A stretch of DNA of 64,000 nt from JAVVTR01 sp036653535 (GCA_036653535.1 JAVVTR010000002.1:62001-126000), one strand, 5' to 3'. Counted from the stretch's first letter, positions 19,140 to 29,265 are shown. Program-made: numbers and translations. The notes: a model not told the origin generated them from the letters alone.

Positions 19140-19784
19140 ATGTTGCTTTTAATATTAGGGCTAATAGTAGCCTATTTGATAGGAAGTTTTTCCTCTTCTG
19201 TATGGATAGGGAAATGGTTTTATAAAACAGATGTAAGACAATATGGTAGTGGCAATGCTGGAACCACCAATACCATTCGGATTTTAGGATGGAAACCGGG
19301 AGTGGTAGTTCTTTTGTTAGATGTATTTAAAGGATGGTTACCAATTCAATTAGATTTTTTATTTCTTAGTCCGATCTATAGTTCGTATGAGGTATATTAC
19401 GATGTTGCTTTATCGGTAGCTGTACTATTGGGACATGTTTTCCCAATATATACGGGTTTTAGAGGAGGAAAGGGAGTGGCAACCTTAGTTGGTATTATTC
19501 TTGCTTTATATCCAATGGCCTTTTGTTGTGCTTTCTGTCTTTTTTTCTTGATATTCATTCTTACACGTTACGTCTCTCTCTCTTCGATTGTGTCCGCTAT
19601 TTCTTTTCCCTTTATATCCATATTTATTTTTAATGAGCGTGAACCCATATTGGTACTTTTTTCTATTCTAATAGGGGTGTTTATTCCCATAACACATAGA
19701 AAAAACATTCAAAGATTAATTAAAGGAGAAGAATCTAAATTAGATTTATTTGGGAAAAATAAGAAAGATCAAAATAAGTCGTGA
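19140..19784 (+). CDS. plsY: Acyl-phosphate:glycerol-3-phosphate acyltransferase
   Basis: A 214-residue inner-membrane enzyme making lysophosphatidate from acyl-phosphate and glycerol 3-phosphate, the first acylation of phospholipid synthesis. All three PlsY loops are present: GSGNAGTTNTIRILG, LLDVFKGWLP and GFRGGKGVATLVG, between about five hydrophobic helices. The start is set at the ATG directly before LLLILGLIVAYLIGS; an in-frame ATG 36 bp upstream would add an unnatural charged extension. The C-terminus is a short basic cytoplasmic tail. Confidence 0.96.
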   Translation: MLLLILGLIVAYLIGSFSSSVWIGKWFYKTDVRQYGSGNAGTTNTIRILGWKPGVVVLLLDVFKGWLPIQLDFLFLSPIYSSYEVYYDVALSVAVLLGHVFPIYTGFRGGKGVATLVGIILALYPMAFCCAFCLFFLIFILTRYVSLSSIVSAISFPFISIFIFNEREPILVLFSILIGVFIPITHRKNIQRLIKGEESKLDLFGKNKKDQNKS

Positions 19785-19822
19785 AAAGATTAGAATGATT
19801 TAGATGAATTTTTAGTGGTCCT

Positions 19823-20845
19823 TTAGCATTTCCCGCTATCTCCTCTGGTGAAAGGAACTACACTTAGATCACAAAAAATACTTTTTTGATATTTAAAGTA
19901 AGCGGCCATGGCAACCATAGCAGCGTTATCGGTAGTAAAAGAAAGGGGAGGAATAAATACCGTCCAGCCGTATTTATTTGCACCATCTTCTATGTTTTTT
20001 CTTAACAAGGAATTGGCCGAAACACCACCAGCAATAGCTATTTGTTTAATATTTGTTTGTTGGGAAGCTTTGATTAATTTTTCCATAAGCGTATCTATCA
20101 CTGACTTTTGAATACAAGCACATAGATCGTTGGTGTTTTCTTCTATAAAATGATCGTTTTTTTTCAGTTGATCTCTTACAAAATATAGAAAGGACGTTTT
20201 TAAACCGCTAAAGCTATAGTTGAGTTCTGCAACATGGGGGTGAGCAAAGGTAAAAGCATGATCGTTGCCTTGTTTCGAAAAACGGTCAATAACAGGACCG
20301 CCGGGATAAGGAAGTCCCATAATTTTAGCAGCTTTATCTATGGTTTCTCCCGCTGCATCATCTATGGTGGTTCCTATCATCTCAAAATCACAAGGGCTCT
20401 TTACGCATAAAATTTGCGTATGCCCACCGGAAACCAGTAAGCATAAAAAGGGAAAAGAGGGAGGGTTGTGGTGCTCGGGGGTCTTAATAAAATGCGATAA
20501 AACATGAGCTTCCAAATGATTCACTTCAATTAACGGTATTTTTAGAGACATGGCCATAGATTTGGCAAAAGAAACACCAACTAATAGAGAACCTAATAAA
20601 CCCGGTCCTCGCGTAAAAGCAATAGAGTCTAAGTCCCTTCTTTGAATATTAGCCGTCTTAAGGGCTGCATCTACCACAGGGATAATATTCTGTAAGTGAG
20701 CTCTAGATGCTAATTCTGGCACGACTCCTCCGTACATCTCGTGAACTTTTTGACTGGCAATAAAATTAGAAAGTAGTAAATTACCATTCACAACGGCTGC
20801 GGAGGTGTCGTCACAAGAAGATTCTATGGCTAAAATATAGGGCAT
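19823..20845 (-). CDS. tsaD: tRNA N6-adenosine threonylcarbamoyltransferase TsaD
   Basis: 340 residues from the ATG that precedes PYILAIESSCDDTSAAVV; a longer frame upstream lacks family similarity. TsaD transfers the threonylcarbamoyl group to A37 of ANN-decoding tRNAs. Metal-binding HLEAH, ASKH-fold motifs VSGGHTQI and IAGGVSANSLLR, and the late DNAAM motif are all present. Its partner TsaB is at 56813-57526. It is divergent from tamB with only 35 bp between start codons. Confidence 0.97.
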   Translation of the reverse strand: MPYILAIESSCDDTSAAVVNGNLLLSNFIASQKVHEMYGGVVPELASRAHLQNIIPVVDAALKTANIQRRDLDSIAFTRGPGLLGSLLVGVSFAKSMAMSLKIPLIEVNHLEAHVLSHFIKTPEHHNPPSFPFLCLLVSGGHTQILCVKSPCDFEMIGTTIDDAAGETIDKAAKIMGLPYPGGPVIDRFSKQGNDHAFTFAHPHVAELNYSFSGLKTSFLYFVRDQLKKNDHFIEENTNDLCACIQKSVIDTLMEKLIKASQQTNIKQIAIAGGVSANSLLRKNIEDGANKYGWTVFIPPLSFTTDNAAMVAMAAYFKYQKSIFCDLSVVPFTRGDSGKC

Positions 20846-20859
20846 TGTATAAAAATCTG

Positions 20860-20868
20860 TATCTTTGC
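20860..20868 (+). promoter_or_regulatory. tamB promoter -7 element
   Basis: TATCTTTGC matches TAnnTTTGC perfectly. No good -33 element is seen at the usual distance. Transcription would begin only about 5-9 nt before the tamB ATG, giving a nearly leaderless mRNA. Confidence 0.45.
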
Positions 20869-20876
20869 AAGGTTGT

Positions 20877-20909
20877 GCAAATGTACATAAAATTGAAAAC
20901 CGTAGCAAA
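20877..20909 (-). promoter_or_regulatory. tsaD promoter, inside the tamB start region
   Basis: Minus strand: TTTG (20909 to 20906), a 20-nt spacer and TACATTTGC (20885 to 20877), a full consensus match. The -7 box covers the tamB ATG at 20881 and the -33 box lies inside tamB codons, so the two genes must share this DNA. Confidence 0.65.
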
Positions 20910-23900
20910 AAAAATAGCAAAAATACTGAGTAAAATATTACTCGGATTTATTCTTTTTATAGTTTTGCTAACAGGGATCTGTCATACTTCTTATTTTCAG
21001 TCGTTTATTGCTAAAGTAGGGAGCGAAAAACTTTCCGAATTTTTGGGCTATAAAATTAGCATGGAAGGTTTAGAATTTAGTTTGCTTCAAAAAACAGCAA
21101 GCATCCACTATCTGCAGGTATTAGATAAAAGGCAACAACCGATTTTGACGATAGAATCTGCCTATGTAGAGTTGAAAGATTATAATTTTAAAAATCTAAG
21201 TTTTCAGAGAGTAAATTTAGAAAAACCTAATTTAATTATTCAGGTTTATAAAGGGGATACCATGTCGGATTTTAAGCGCATATTAAAATCCTTTTCTAAA
21301 AAGAAAGATACTACCAAAACACAGGGCGCTTTTCAAATAAATAATGTTAAAATTTCTAACGGCTCTTTTTGTTATCAACAACAAAATATTCCTCGGAAAC
21401 CAGCGTCACAGATTGATTTTAAGCACATAGAAGTCCATGCATTAAATGTAGTGGTAAAAAAGTTATATATAAAAAATAAAAAAATTTTTGGACAAATTAA
21501 ACGATTGGATCTCCGAGAAAAATCAGGTTTTGATATCCATCGTTTTTCTGTCGATGCAGCTATTTTCCCAGACACTATGTCCTTTCAAAAAATACGAATA
21601 CGAACCCCCAATACACGACTTAAACTAAATTTAATATTTGCGTATAAAAATTTTAAATCTTTTAAAAATTTTATAGAAAAAATACATATAAACGCAGATA
21701 TATCCTCCTCTAATGTAGAGCTTTCCGATTTAGCCTATTTTGTTCCAGCTATGACGGGGATGAAGACATCCGTGCAAATTGCAGGAAAACTACAAGGACC
21801 TTTATCCGATATTAAGGCACAAAATTTATTTGTAGGAATTAGCAAAAAAACTCATTTTTTAGCGGATGTAAAGCTCAAAGGTCTTCCTAAGATAAAGGAT
21901 GGCTATTTAGATTTACAAATGGAAACTTTGGAGATAGCAGCCTCCGATCTGAGAAACTTTAAAATGCCCAATGGTAAATTATTAGAATTGCCATTGGTGT
22001 TACAAAAAATAGAGGAATTGCAAATTCAGGGTACTTTTAAGGGAAGTATGCAAAAGTTTCGTACCGATTTAAATATAGTATCTAATTTGGGAGATGTACA
22101 GGTTAATGTGGATGTTAAGGATACCATGCAAAGTCAAAAATATTTTTGGGGGTTTGTAAAAGCACAGAATTTGCAAGCAGGAGAATTACTTTCTGTAAGC
22201 CCATTATTAGGCAAGGTAAATCTCGATTTGCAATTTTCCGCTTTGGGAAGGAATTTTAAAGAGATGAATTACATTTTGGATGGAGGAATACACCAATTGC
22301 AATTTAAAGGGAAAGAACTTTCCGATATTCGAGTGGATTGTGAAACTCGCCTTAATTATTTCCATGGTCTAATAGATTGTGAAGATCCTAATTTGTCTTT
22401 TAATTTCGATGGATTATTGGATTATGAACAATCGACACCTATTACTAAATATAAATTAAATCTACAACATGCCGATCTTTCTCGTTTGGGGCTTATAAAG
22501 GATACTAATTCTTTTGTGGTTAGTACAACGATATATTCCGATTACATAGGTAAAACGTTAGATAATTTATTAGGGAATTTTAATATTGAGAACATGGTTT
22601 TGAAAAGATATGGTTCCGTTTTTTCTTTGAACCAAATGAATATATCTACTAATAAAATAGATGAGGTTAATAAATTTACAGAAATAAAATCTGATTTTTT
22701 AAATTTGCAATTAGAGGGGCAATATTCTTTTATCGCTATGCCTCGTTTATTCCAATCCATATTAGCGGATCATCTTCCGAGGATGAAAGATTCTGTAGGA
22801 GGAAAAAACAAACAGAGTTTATCTTCCTTGAATGCGCAAAATTTCACCTTGAATTTAACGGTAGAGAGGATGAATCAACTTCTAAATATACTTTTTCCTA
22901 AACTGAGAGTGGCGGATGAATTAAATTTAGATATGAAATATAATTCCGATAATAAAGAATATGATATGAATTTTTCTACCGACTATATTTGGTATAATAA
23001 TATAGCTTATGTGGATGGGAAAATTGAGATACAAGGGAATGCAAAGACTCTTTTATTGGAAACTACGGCCAAGGACTTATATCTTGGGGATACAATTGCT
23101 TTATCTGATTTTTCCGTGGATGCTACTTTTAGTGGAAAAGATACTGTTTCCTGGGGATTGCGTTGGTTCCGTCAAGATAGTGCATCTATAGGCTCTTCAG
23201 GAGACATTCAAGGAATACTTGATTTTTCTTTTAAGGATGCTATATCCTTAAAGATCCATTCTGCCAACCTCCTTTTTTCTGGTCAAAAATGGAAAGCCTA
23301 TCCTGAAGCTTCTGTTTTTATGAAGAAAGGCTTTTTTCAGATGCACGATTTTGGTATATTTTCCGAAAAAAAATCGGAATCTATTTTGATAGATGGAGAA
23401 ATTTCCCACGATCCCAATTCTTTGGTTAAGTTACGATTTAACTCTTTTGATATGTCGTATTTGGATTTCTTAACGAAAAGTATTGGAATGGAAATAGACG
23501 CCTATATCGATGGAAACATATGGGTGTATGATGTTTTCAATAACTTTAATTTTATATCCGATATAACACTAAATCGCTTACAGATAAATCAAAAGGAATA
23601 CGGGAAAGCTATATTAACAACCTCTTTTAATAAGGTGCAGGCTGGAGTTTATGGCAAATTTGAAATTCAAGAAGACGAACTTGGTTTGCAGCCCCCCACT
23701 TTATCTATATCCGGTTTTTATTATCCACAAAAAGAACAATCTATTCTTTTTAATGGAAAACTAAATCAATTGCCGGTCGATTTTTTGAAAGGTTTCCTTT
23801 CGAGTTTTGCTTCTAATTTAAGTGGTAATTTAACCGGAGATATTAGTATAGGAGGAAGCCTGAAACATCCTGTCTTTGGCGGAAACGTTCAAGGAGAAAA

Positions 23901-25452
23901 GTTGTCACTGACAATAGCTCTTCTAAATACAAATTATATATTTGATCGCTGTAACATAGATTTGTCTTCTTCTGCTATTACTTTTAAAGACATGGTTTTT
24001 CATGATACTCAGTATAAAACGAAGGCTTCTTTCAAAGGAGATATTTTGCACCAAAATTTTAAAAACATGCGTTTACGTACGCAGGTTGAATTTTCTAATT
24101 TTCTAATTTTAAATACTAAGCCCTCAAAAGATATGCTTTATTCCGGAACGGTCTTTGCCACAGGATTTGTAGGAATAACAGGGCCAACCGATAATTTAAC
24201 CATATTGCTTAAGGCACGTACAAGTCCTAAATCCAATATAGAATTTAACTTAGCGAGTTCCTCTAGCGCTTCTCAAACTAATTTTATTGTTTTTGAAAAG
24301 TCTTCCGATACGGTGGTGGAGAATCCAATATTCTTGTTTAAACGGGCAAAGAAGCAAAAGTCGAGTGGAAAACTTACCTTGGATTTGAACTTGGATATAA
24401 CGCCCGATTTGGGTGTGGCTTTGGATATAAAAAATTCTACTATTGCTGGTGATTTAAAATCTAAGGGAAGTGGAGATATGCGTCTGTTAGTATCTTCGGG
24501 AAAAACACAACTTTTCGGTACTTATACTATTAGTAGCGGTAATTTTGATTTTTCCATGATAGATGTTATTAACAAACAATTTAAAATTAAAGAAGGTGGT
24601 TTTATATCTTGGGCGGGTCCGTTGTTGGATGCAAGGGTCAATGTGGAGGCGGTGTATGGAACACGTGCCAGTTTATATCCGGTACTGGCTTCTTCGGGTT
24701 TGGTTCAGAATGGTGAAAGTTCACAATTAAAAGGTAAAGCCAACGTAGAAAGTATTATTCAGCTAAGTGGAAATTTACTTAATCCGGATATTAAATTTGG
24801 CATAGATTTGGTCAATGTAGATGAGGATACTAAGGATTTGTTTTTTAGTGTAGTGAATAAAGAAAATGAGGAAGAAATGCTTAGACAGACTTTTTCATTA
24901 TTGATGATGAACAGCTTTATTGCTACTGGAAATGATGGAGGTATAGGTCAGGGTTTAGCTAATACTGCATTAACTTCTTCATCGGAAATGTTGTTTAATC
25001 AGTTTAATAATTTTCTTTCTCAATTGACTACCGGTTTTGATATAGGTATTAATTATACTCCTGGCGACAATTTGAATAATTCGGAATTTCAGCTTATGAT
25101 GTCGGGTCAATTATTTAACGATAGATTGATTATAGAGGGAAATTTGGGTGTAAGTGATGAAAAGGCAACGGCTAAAAATGCGTCTGCAGTGGTAGGGGAT
25201 ATTAATGTGGAATGGAAGTTCACCGACCAGTTTAGATTAAGGGCTTTTAATCACTCTAATGAGCAAGATTTAACTAAGCCTGAATCTTCTTACACCACGG
25301 GAGTTGGTGTCGTTTTTCGTCGTGATTTTGATACTATGAAAGAATTTCTATATGGAAATAAACCTAAGCGTACTAAGGAGGAAAAGAAGCAAGATAGGCA
25401 ACAAAGGAGAGAAGATAGACAAGAAAAAAGAGGTTTAAAAGGCAAGGCTTAA
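20881..25452 (+). CDS. tamB: TamB-like translocation/assembly module protein
   Basis: 1523 residues from the ATG at 20881. An uncleaved N-terminal membrane anchor (ILLGFILFIVLLTGICHTS) is followed by a very long beta-helical groove of AsmA/TamB type. The C-terminal DUF490 domain covers roughly the last 350 residues (TLDLNLDITPDLGVALDIKNS, GTYTISSGNFDFSM, FSLLMMNSFI). Family members span the periplasm and act in outer-membrane protein assembly or lipid transport. The last 25 residues are strongly charged (KRTKEEKKQDRQQRRE...), an unusual soluble tail. Divergence from tsaD is a common Bacteroidota arrangement. Confidence 0.93.
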   Translation: MYIKLKTVAKKIAKILSKILLGFILFIVLLTGICHTSYFQSFIAKVGSEKLSEFLGYKISMEGLEFSLLQKTASIHYLQVLDKRQQPILTIESAYVELKDYNFKNLSFQRVNLEKPNLIIQVYKGDTMSDFKRILKSFSKKKDTTKTQGAFQINNVKISNGSFCYQQQNIPRKPASQIDFKHIEVHALNVVVKKLYIKNKKIFGQIKRLDLREKSGFDIHRFSVDAAIFPDTMSFQKIRIRTPNTRLKLNLIFAYKNFKSFKNFIEKIHINADISSSNVELSDLAYFVPAMTGMKTSVQIAGKLQGPLSDIKAQNLFVGISKKTHFLADVKLKGLPKIKDGYLDLQMETLEIAASDLRNFKMPNGKLLELPLVLQKIEELQIQGTFKGSMQKFRTDLNIVSNLGDVQVNVDVKDTMQSQKYFWGFVKAQNLQAGELLSVSPLLGKVNLDLQFSALGRNFKEMNYILDGGIHQLQFKGKELSDIRVDCETRLNYFHGLIDCEDPNLSFNFDGLLDYEQSTPITKYKLNLQHADLSRLGLIKDTNSFVVSTTIYSDYIGKTLDNLLGNFNIENMVLKRYGSVFSLNQMNISTNKIDEVNKFTEIKSDFLNLQLEGQYSFIAMPRLFQSILADHLPRMKDSVGGKNKQSLSSLNAQNFTLNLTVERMNQLLNILFPKLRVADELNLDMKYNSDNKEYDMNFSTDYIWYNNIAYVDGKIEIQGNAKTLLLETTAKDLYLGDTIALSDFSVDATFSGKDTVSWGLRWFRQDSASIGSSGDIQGILDFSFKDAISLKIHSANLLFSGQKWKAYPEASVFMKKGFFQMHDFGIFSEKKSESILIDGEISHDPNSLVKLRFNSFDMSYLDFLTKSIGMEIDAYIDGNIWVYDVFNNFNFISDITLNRLQINQKEYGKAILTTSFNKVQAGVYGKFEIQEDELGLQPPTLSISGFYYPQKEQSILFNGKLNQLPVDFLKGFLSSFASNLSGNLTGDISIGGSLKHPVFGGNVQGEKLSLTIALLNTNYIFDRCNIDLSSSAITFKDMVFHDTQYKTKASFKGDILHQNFKNMRLRTQVEFSNFLILNTKPSKDMLYSGTVFATGFVGITGPTDNLTILLKARTSPKSNIEFNLASSSSASQTNFIVFEKSSDTVVENPIFLFKRAKKQKSSGKLTLDLNLDITPDLGVALDIKNSTIAGDLKSKGSGDMRLLVSSGKTQLFGTYTISSGNFDFSMIDVINKQFKIKEGGFISWAGPLLDARVNVEAVYGTRASLYPVLASSGLVQNGESSQLKGKANVESIIQLSGNLLNPDIKFGIDLVNVDEDTKDLFFSVVNKENEEEMLRQTFSLLMMNSFIATGNDGGIGQGLANTALTSSSEMLFNQFNNFLSQLTTGFDIGINYTPGDNLNNSEFQLMMSGQLFNDRLIIEGNLGVSDEKATAKNASAVVGDINVEWKFTDQFRLRAFNHSNEQDLTKPESSYTTGVGVVFRRDFDTMKEFLYGNKPKRTKEEKKQDRQQRREDRQEKRGLKGKA

Positions 25453-25511
25453 CTTTTTCTTTCCTATCTATTACAGCAGCTCTAAATTAAATTTGCTGCA
25501 TTATATATATT

Positions 25512-25576
25512 TGATGAAATGCTTTGATGAAATGCTTTAATGAAATGCTTTAATGAAATGCTTTAATGAAATGCTT
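25512..25576. repeat. 13-bp tandem repeat, five copies
   Basis: Five head-to-tail copies of T(G/A)ATGAAATGCTT, the first two with G and the next three with A at position 2. A sixth degenerate copy runs into the end of lepB. The array lies between the convergent tamB and lepB and includes the lepB stop codon. Slippage here could change copy number without altering either protein's core. Confidence 0.9.
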
Positions 25577-27096
25577 TAATGAATAACTTTAAACATTTTA
25601 TTCCAGCGTACTTTTTGTACGCCATGGGCATCCTTATTCCAAGAGAACCAAACGTAAAACGCTTTTCCGACTATATGATCTTCTGGAACAAATCCCCAAT
25701 ATCTTGAATCTGCAGAATTGTGTCTATTATCGCCCATCATCCAATAATAATTCATTTTACAAATGTAAAAATCGGTTTTTTGTCCGTTAATTAAAAACTG
25801 TCCGTTTTCCTTAGTAAGGTTATTATTTTCATAGGTAGTGATCAATCTATTATAAAAAGGAATAGTATAGTCTGTCAGCCATAAAGTATCCCCTTTTTTA
25901 GGAATATAAATAGGGCCGTAATTATCTACATTCCATGGATATAGCTTAGGCTCAAATGGAAATAAACGAGAGTCTCCCTTTTGTATTGCTTCTATAAGTG
26001 GTTCTACCTTTTCTACCCCTGGTAGAGCTTGTACTTTTTCAAGCATTGCATGGGTGAGGGGAACTTGCCCGTATTCTGGATTAAATAAATTCTTAAGGTC
26101 ATCGTTGGAAACGCCTAAATGATTCCATTCCCGATGCGAAATAATTAGTGGATTGGGAAGAATACGATAATTAAATTGAAGTAATTTCGGATCTATGGCT
26201 CGTTTTCCATTAATATAAACCATGCGGTTTCTTATTAATAGAGTATCGCCACTAATCCCTATACAGCGTTTTACAAAATTTTCCCTTTTATCTACCGGGC
26301 GGTAAACTATACGCCCAAAAGTAGCACGATCGTTCCATACTCTATCTCTTCCAGCTTCTTTAACTAAGGTATAATAACTGATGTTGCTTTGAAATACCGT
26401 GGAAACGGTATCTCCATCAGGAAAATTAAAGACGACCACATCATTTCTCTGTATTTTACAAAATCCAGGGAAACGATAATATGGTAAATTTATACCAGTA
26501 AAAAAGGATGGAGCTTCTTTAGTAAAAGGCAAGGTATGGTGTACGAAAGGAAACGTCAATGGGGTATTGGGTAAGCGGGCACCATAATGTATCTTGCTAA
26601 CAAAAAGAAAATCACCCACATTTAATGATTTTTCCATGGAAGAGGAGGGAATGACATAGCCTTTAAAATAAAAAGCGTGGATAATTAAGGCTGCTGTAAG
26701 CGCAAAAAACAGAGTATCTATCCATTCTCTTTTAGAGGATTTCTTATAGGGAGGTAGTAATCTTGGATTAGTAAAAGGTTCTTTATATTTATAGCTTAAA
26801 ATTGGAAAGAAGATAAAGGGAACAAGAAGGGCCGCAAAACATTCCCATAGTCGATAACGTTTAAAACCATAAGAAGTTTCTACACAGAGTAGCCAAAAAA
26901 TAAATACATTAATAAAAGGAATAAATAAGAAAGGAAAATATAAATACCATTTTCTTCCCAAAATTTTAATCCAAAGCCATTCGCCGTAAAAGGGAATAAA
27001 AATCAAAAGAGGATTTCTATTGGAAGTTTTGAAAATACTCCATAAACTTATTCCCAATAAAATCTTGTAGATTATTAAGCCAATGACCCATCCCAT
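25576..27096 (-). CDS. lepB: Signal peptidase I
   Basis: A 506-residue inner-membrane serine protease that removes Sec signal peptides. The N-terminal part has several hydrophobic segments, more than the two of E. coli LepB. Catalytic Ser is in IPSSSMEKSLNVGDF, catalytic Lys in FVKRCIGISGDTL, and box E is MGDNRHNSADSRYWG. A large insertion between boxes D and E explains the length, usual for Bacteroidota LepB (450-500). It follows clpP by 4 bp. In many Bacteroidales lepB instead follows dapB, and clpX follows clpP. Confidence 0.95.
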   Translation of the reverse strand: MGWVIGLIIYKILLGISLWSIFKTSNRNPLLIFIPFYGEWLWIKILGRKWYLYFPFLFIPFINVFIFWLLCVETSYGFKRYRLWECFAALLVPFIFFPILSYKYKEPFTNPRLLPPYKKSSKREWIDTLFFALTAALIIHAFYFKGYVIPSSSMEKSLNVGDFLFVSKIHYGARLPNTPLTFPFVHHTLPFTKEAPSFFTGINLPYYRFPGFCKIQRNDVVVFNFPDGDTVSTVFQSNISYYTLVKEAGRDRVWNDRATFGRIVYRPVDKRENFVKRCIGISGDTLLIRNRMVYINGKRAIDPKLLQFNYRILPNPLIISHREWNHLGVSNDDLKNLFNPEYGQVPLTHAMLEKVQALPGVEKVEPLIEAIQKGDSRLFPFEPKLYPWNVDNYGPIYIPKKGDTLWLTDYTIPFYNRLITTYENNNLTKENGQFLINGQKTDFYICKMNYYWMMGDNRHNSADSRYWGFVPEDHIVGKAFYVWFSWNKDAHGVQKVRWNKMFKVIH

Positions 27097-27100
27097 AGTT

Positions 27101-27778
27101 TTATTTTTTTGATTTTTCCAATACTTCGTCTATCATTCCATAATCCAAAGCTTCTTGAGAGGTCATCCAATAATCTCTATCTGCATCCTTATAGATTTTA
27201 TCATACTCTTGCCCACTATGCAAAGCAATAACTTCGTATAATTCCTTTTTTACTCTTAGAATTTCTCTTGCCGTAATTTCTATATCGGAAGCTTGTCCTT
27301 CTGCCCCACCCAGTGGTTGATGAATAAGAATACGAGAGTGTTTTAAGGCCGTTCTTTTTCCTTTGGTTCCAGCACAAAGTAAAATAGATCCCATAGAAGC
27401 TGCCATGCCAGTACATATAGTAGCTACATCTGCAGAAACATATTGCATGGTATCGTAAATTCCTAATCCTGCGTAGACGGATCCCCCGGGAGTATTTAAA
27501 TAAATTTGAATATCTTTTTTAGAATCTACGGATTCCAAAAACAATAGCTGGGCTTGAATAATGTTTGCTACTTCGTCATCAATAGGGACTCCTAAGAAAA
27601 TAATTCTATCCATCATTAATCGTGAAAAAACGTCCATTTGGGCAACATTTAATTGGCGTTCTTCTATAATGGTGGGAGAAATATAACCTCTGCTGTAAGA
27701 AGCAAAATGGTCTAAAGTGAGGCTACTGATACCACGATGTTTAATCGCATATTTTTTAAATTCGTTTTCCATTTTCAA
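27101..27778 (-). CDS. clpP: ATP-dependent Clp protease proteolytic subunit
   Basis: A 225-residue subunit of the tetradecameric ClpP barrel. Catalytic Ser is in ICTGMAASMGSILL and catalytic His in SRILIHQPLGG; IYLNTPGGSVYAG precedes them. It lies 39 bp after tig and 4 bp before lepB on the same strand. The unfoldase gene clpX, which usually follows in this phylum, is not in the window. A second ATG two codons downstream is an equally possible start. Confidence 0.97.
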   Translation of the reverse strand: MKMENEFKKYAIKHRGISSLTLDHFASYSRGYISPTIIEERQLNVAQMDVFSRLMMDRIIFLGVPIDDEVANIIQAQLLFLESVDSKKDIQIYLNTPGGSVYAGLGIYDTMQYVSADVATICTGMAASMGSILLCAGTKGKRTALKHSRILIHQPLGGAEGQASDIEITAREILRVKKELYEVIALHSGQEYDKIYKDADRDYWMTSQEALDYGMIDEVLEKSKK

Positions 27779-27817
27779 TATATGTGCTAATAAATTCTCA
27801 AAAGGTTTTGAGTGTAA

Positions 27818-29194
27818 TTATTTTTTCTCACTATCTGCTTTAAGCAAAGCAATAAAATCATCCATGGTGATTTCTTTAATGTTAAGGTTCACTTTGCTCT
27901 TTAATACTTCCGAAATTTTTTGTTCAAAAAGCATATCGTAGATTTTTTTTACTTCCTCTTGATTTTGCATCATAGAATCTACTACCATATCCATTCTTTT
28001 GTTGGTTTCTTCGTCTTCGGCATTATTAGAAAAATATTGAGAAAGAATATTTTCTTTATAGAATGCTTTTACATCTTCCGCCTTAGCTTCTATATTATAT
28101 TCCTTTATTAATTTATCCTCTATTAGTTGCCATTTCAAAGATTTTACGTATTGAGGGTACTCTTGTTCTACTATTTCGGGGGTTAAGGTTTTTTTCTCAT
28201 CCCCATAAACAATCCAACGTTTTAAAAACTCGTCTGGTAATTGAATATTCGTTTGTACTAAAATTTCTTCAATAATATCTGTAACGGTTTTCTTTTCTGT
28301 ATCTTTCGCATAATATTTTGCAGACTCTTTACGTATTTCTTCGCGAAATTCTTCTACGTCTTTGATATTTGCTTTTGGATATACTTTTTTAAATAATTCT
28401 TCATTTAGTTCAGCCGGATCTACATGGGTAATAGAATCTATGCGAAAACGAAATTCGGCGGTGATATGCTTGGCTTCCTCTTCCGAAATATGAAACATGG
28501 TGGCAATATCGGCCGAACTTTTAAAGGCTTTTGTTAAGGCGAAATCTATGGTATCTCCAATGGGTTTGCTAATAAATTTCTTTTGTATAGTCTTTAAGGA
28601 AATCAGATCAACAGAAATAGATGTTTTGGTTTGTAAACCGCCATCTTTAATTTCTCCATTTTCGTTAAGTTCAAATATTTCTCCACCAAGAACATCTGTT
28701 TCTCCTACCTTGTCCGGACTACTCACATTACCAAAACGGCGACAAATACTTTCTGCATATTTGTCTATCATCTCGTCCGTTATTTGAATGTGATAATCTA
28801 TTGCTTTTATTTTTTCTAATTCAATTTTAAATTCTGGTGCTAATCCTATTTCGAACCAAAATACAAAATCATTAGGCGTATCAAAATTGATTTTACTTTC
28901 TCTTTCTTTAGAAGGTGCAGGAATAGGTTGGCCTAAAACGGCAAGTTTTTGTTCTTCTATGTATTTAGAAAGATTTTCAGAAACCAATTTATTTATTTCT
29001 TCTATTAAAATCGTTTTCCCATACATTTTTTGAATTAGAGAAGGAGGTACCTGCCCTTGGCGAAATCCCTTAATTTGTGCCTTGTGTTGGTAATTTTTTA
29101 GTTCTTTTTTTACTTTGTCTCCATAATCGGCCGGAACTAATTCTAATTTTAGATATGCTCCGAGTTCCCCCACGTTTTCTCTACTAATATTCAT
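27818..29194 (-). CDS. tig: Trigger factor
   Basis: A 458-residue ribosome-bound chaperone for nascent chains. The N-terminal ribosome-docking domain has the signature GFRQGQVPPSLIQKMYG. The central FKBP-like region is divergent (about residues 150-230) and a helical C-terminal chaperone domain follows. The start is the ATG before NISRENVGELGAYLKLEL; an upstream in-frame extension would cover the promoter box. It heads the tig-clpP-lepB operon. Confidence 0.94.
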   Translation of the reverse strand: MNISRENVGELGAYLKLELVPADYGDKVKKELKNYQHKAQIKGFRQGQVPPSLIQKMYGKTILIEEINKLVSENLSKYIEEQKLAVLGQPIPAPSKERESKINFDTPNDFVFWFEIGLAPEFKIELEKIKAIDYHIQITDEMIDKYAESICRRFGNVSSPDKVGETDVLGGEIFELNENGEIKDGGLQTKTSISVDLISLKTIQKKFISKPIGDTIDFALTKAFKSSADIATMFHISEEEAKHITAEFRFRIDSITHVDPAELNEELFKKVYPKANIKDVEEFREEIRKESAKYYAKDTEKKTVTDIIEEILVQTNIQLPDEFLKRWIVYGDEKKTLTPEIVEQEYPQYVKSLKWQLIEDKLIKEYNIEAKAEDVKAFYKENILSQYFSNNAEDEETNKRMDMVVDSMMQNQEEVKKIYDMLFEQKISEVLKSKVNLNIKEITMDDFIALLKADSEKK

Positions 29195-29221
29195 ATAAAT
29201 AATGGTTTTAAAAATTAGGGA

Positions 29222-29230
29222 GCAAAGGTA
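29222..29230 (-). promoter_or_regulatory. tig promoter -7 element
   Basis: TACCTTTGC on the minus strand, full match to TAnnTTTGC. The -33 region is a T-rich run rather than a clear TTTG. Confidence 0.5.
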
Positions 29231-29265
29231 CATAAATTCATATTAAAAAAAAACAGGGTCGGTAT

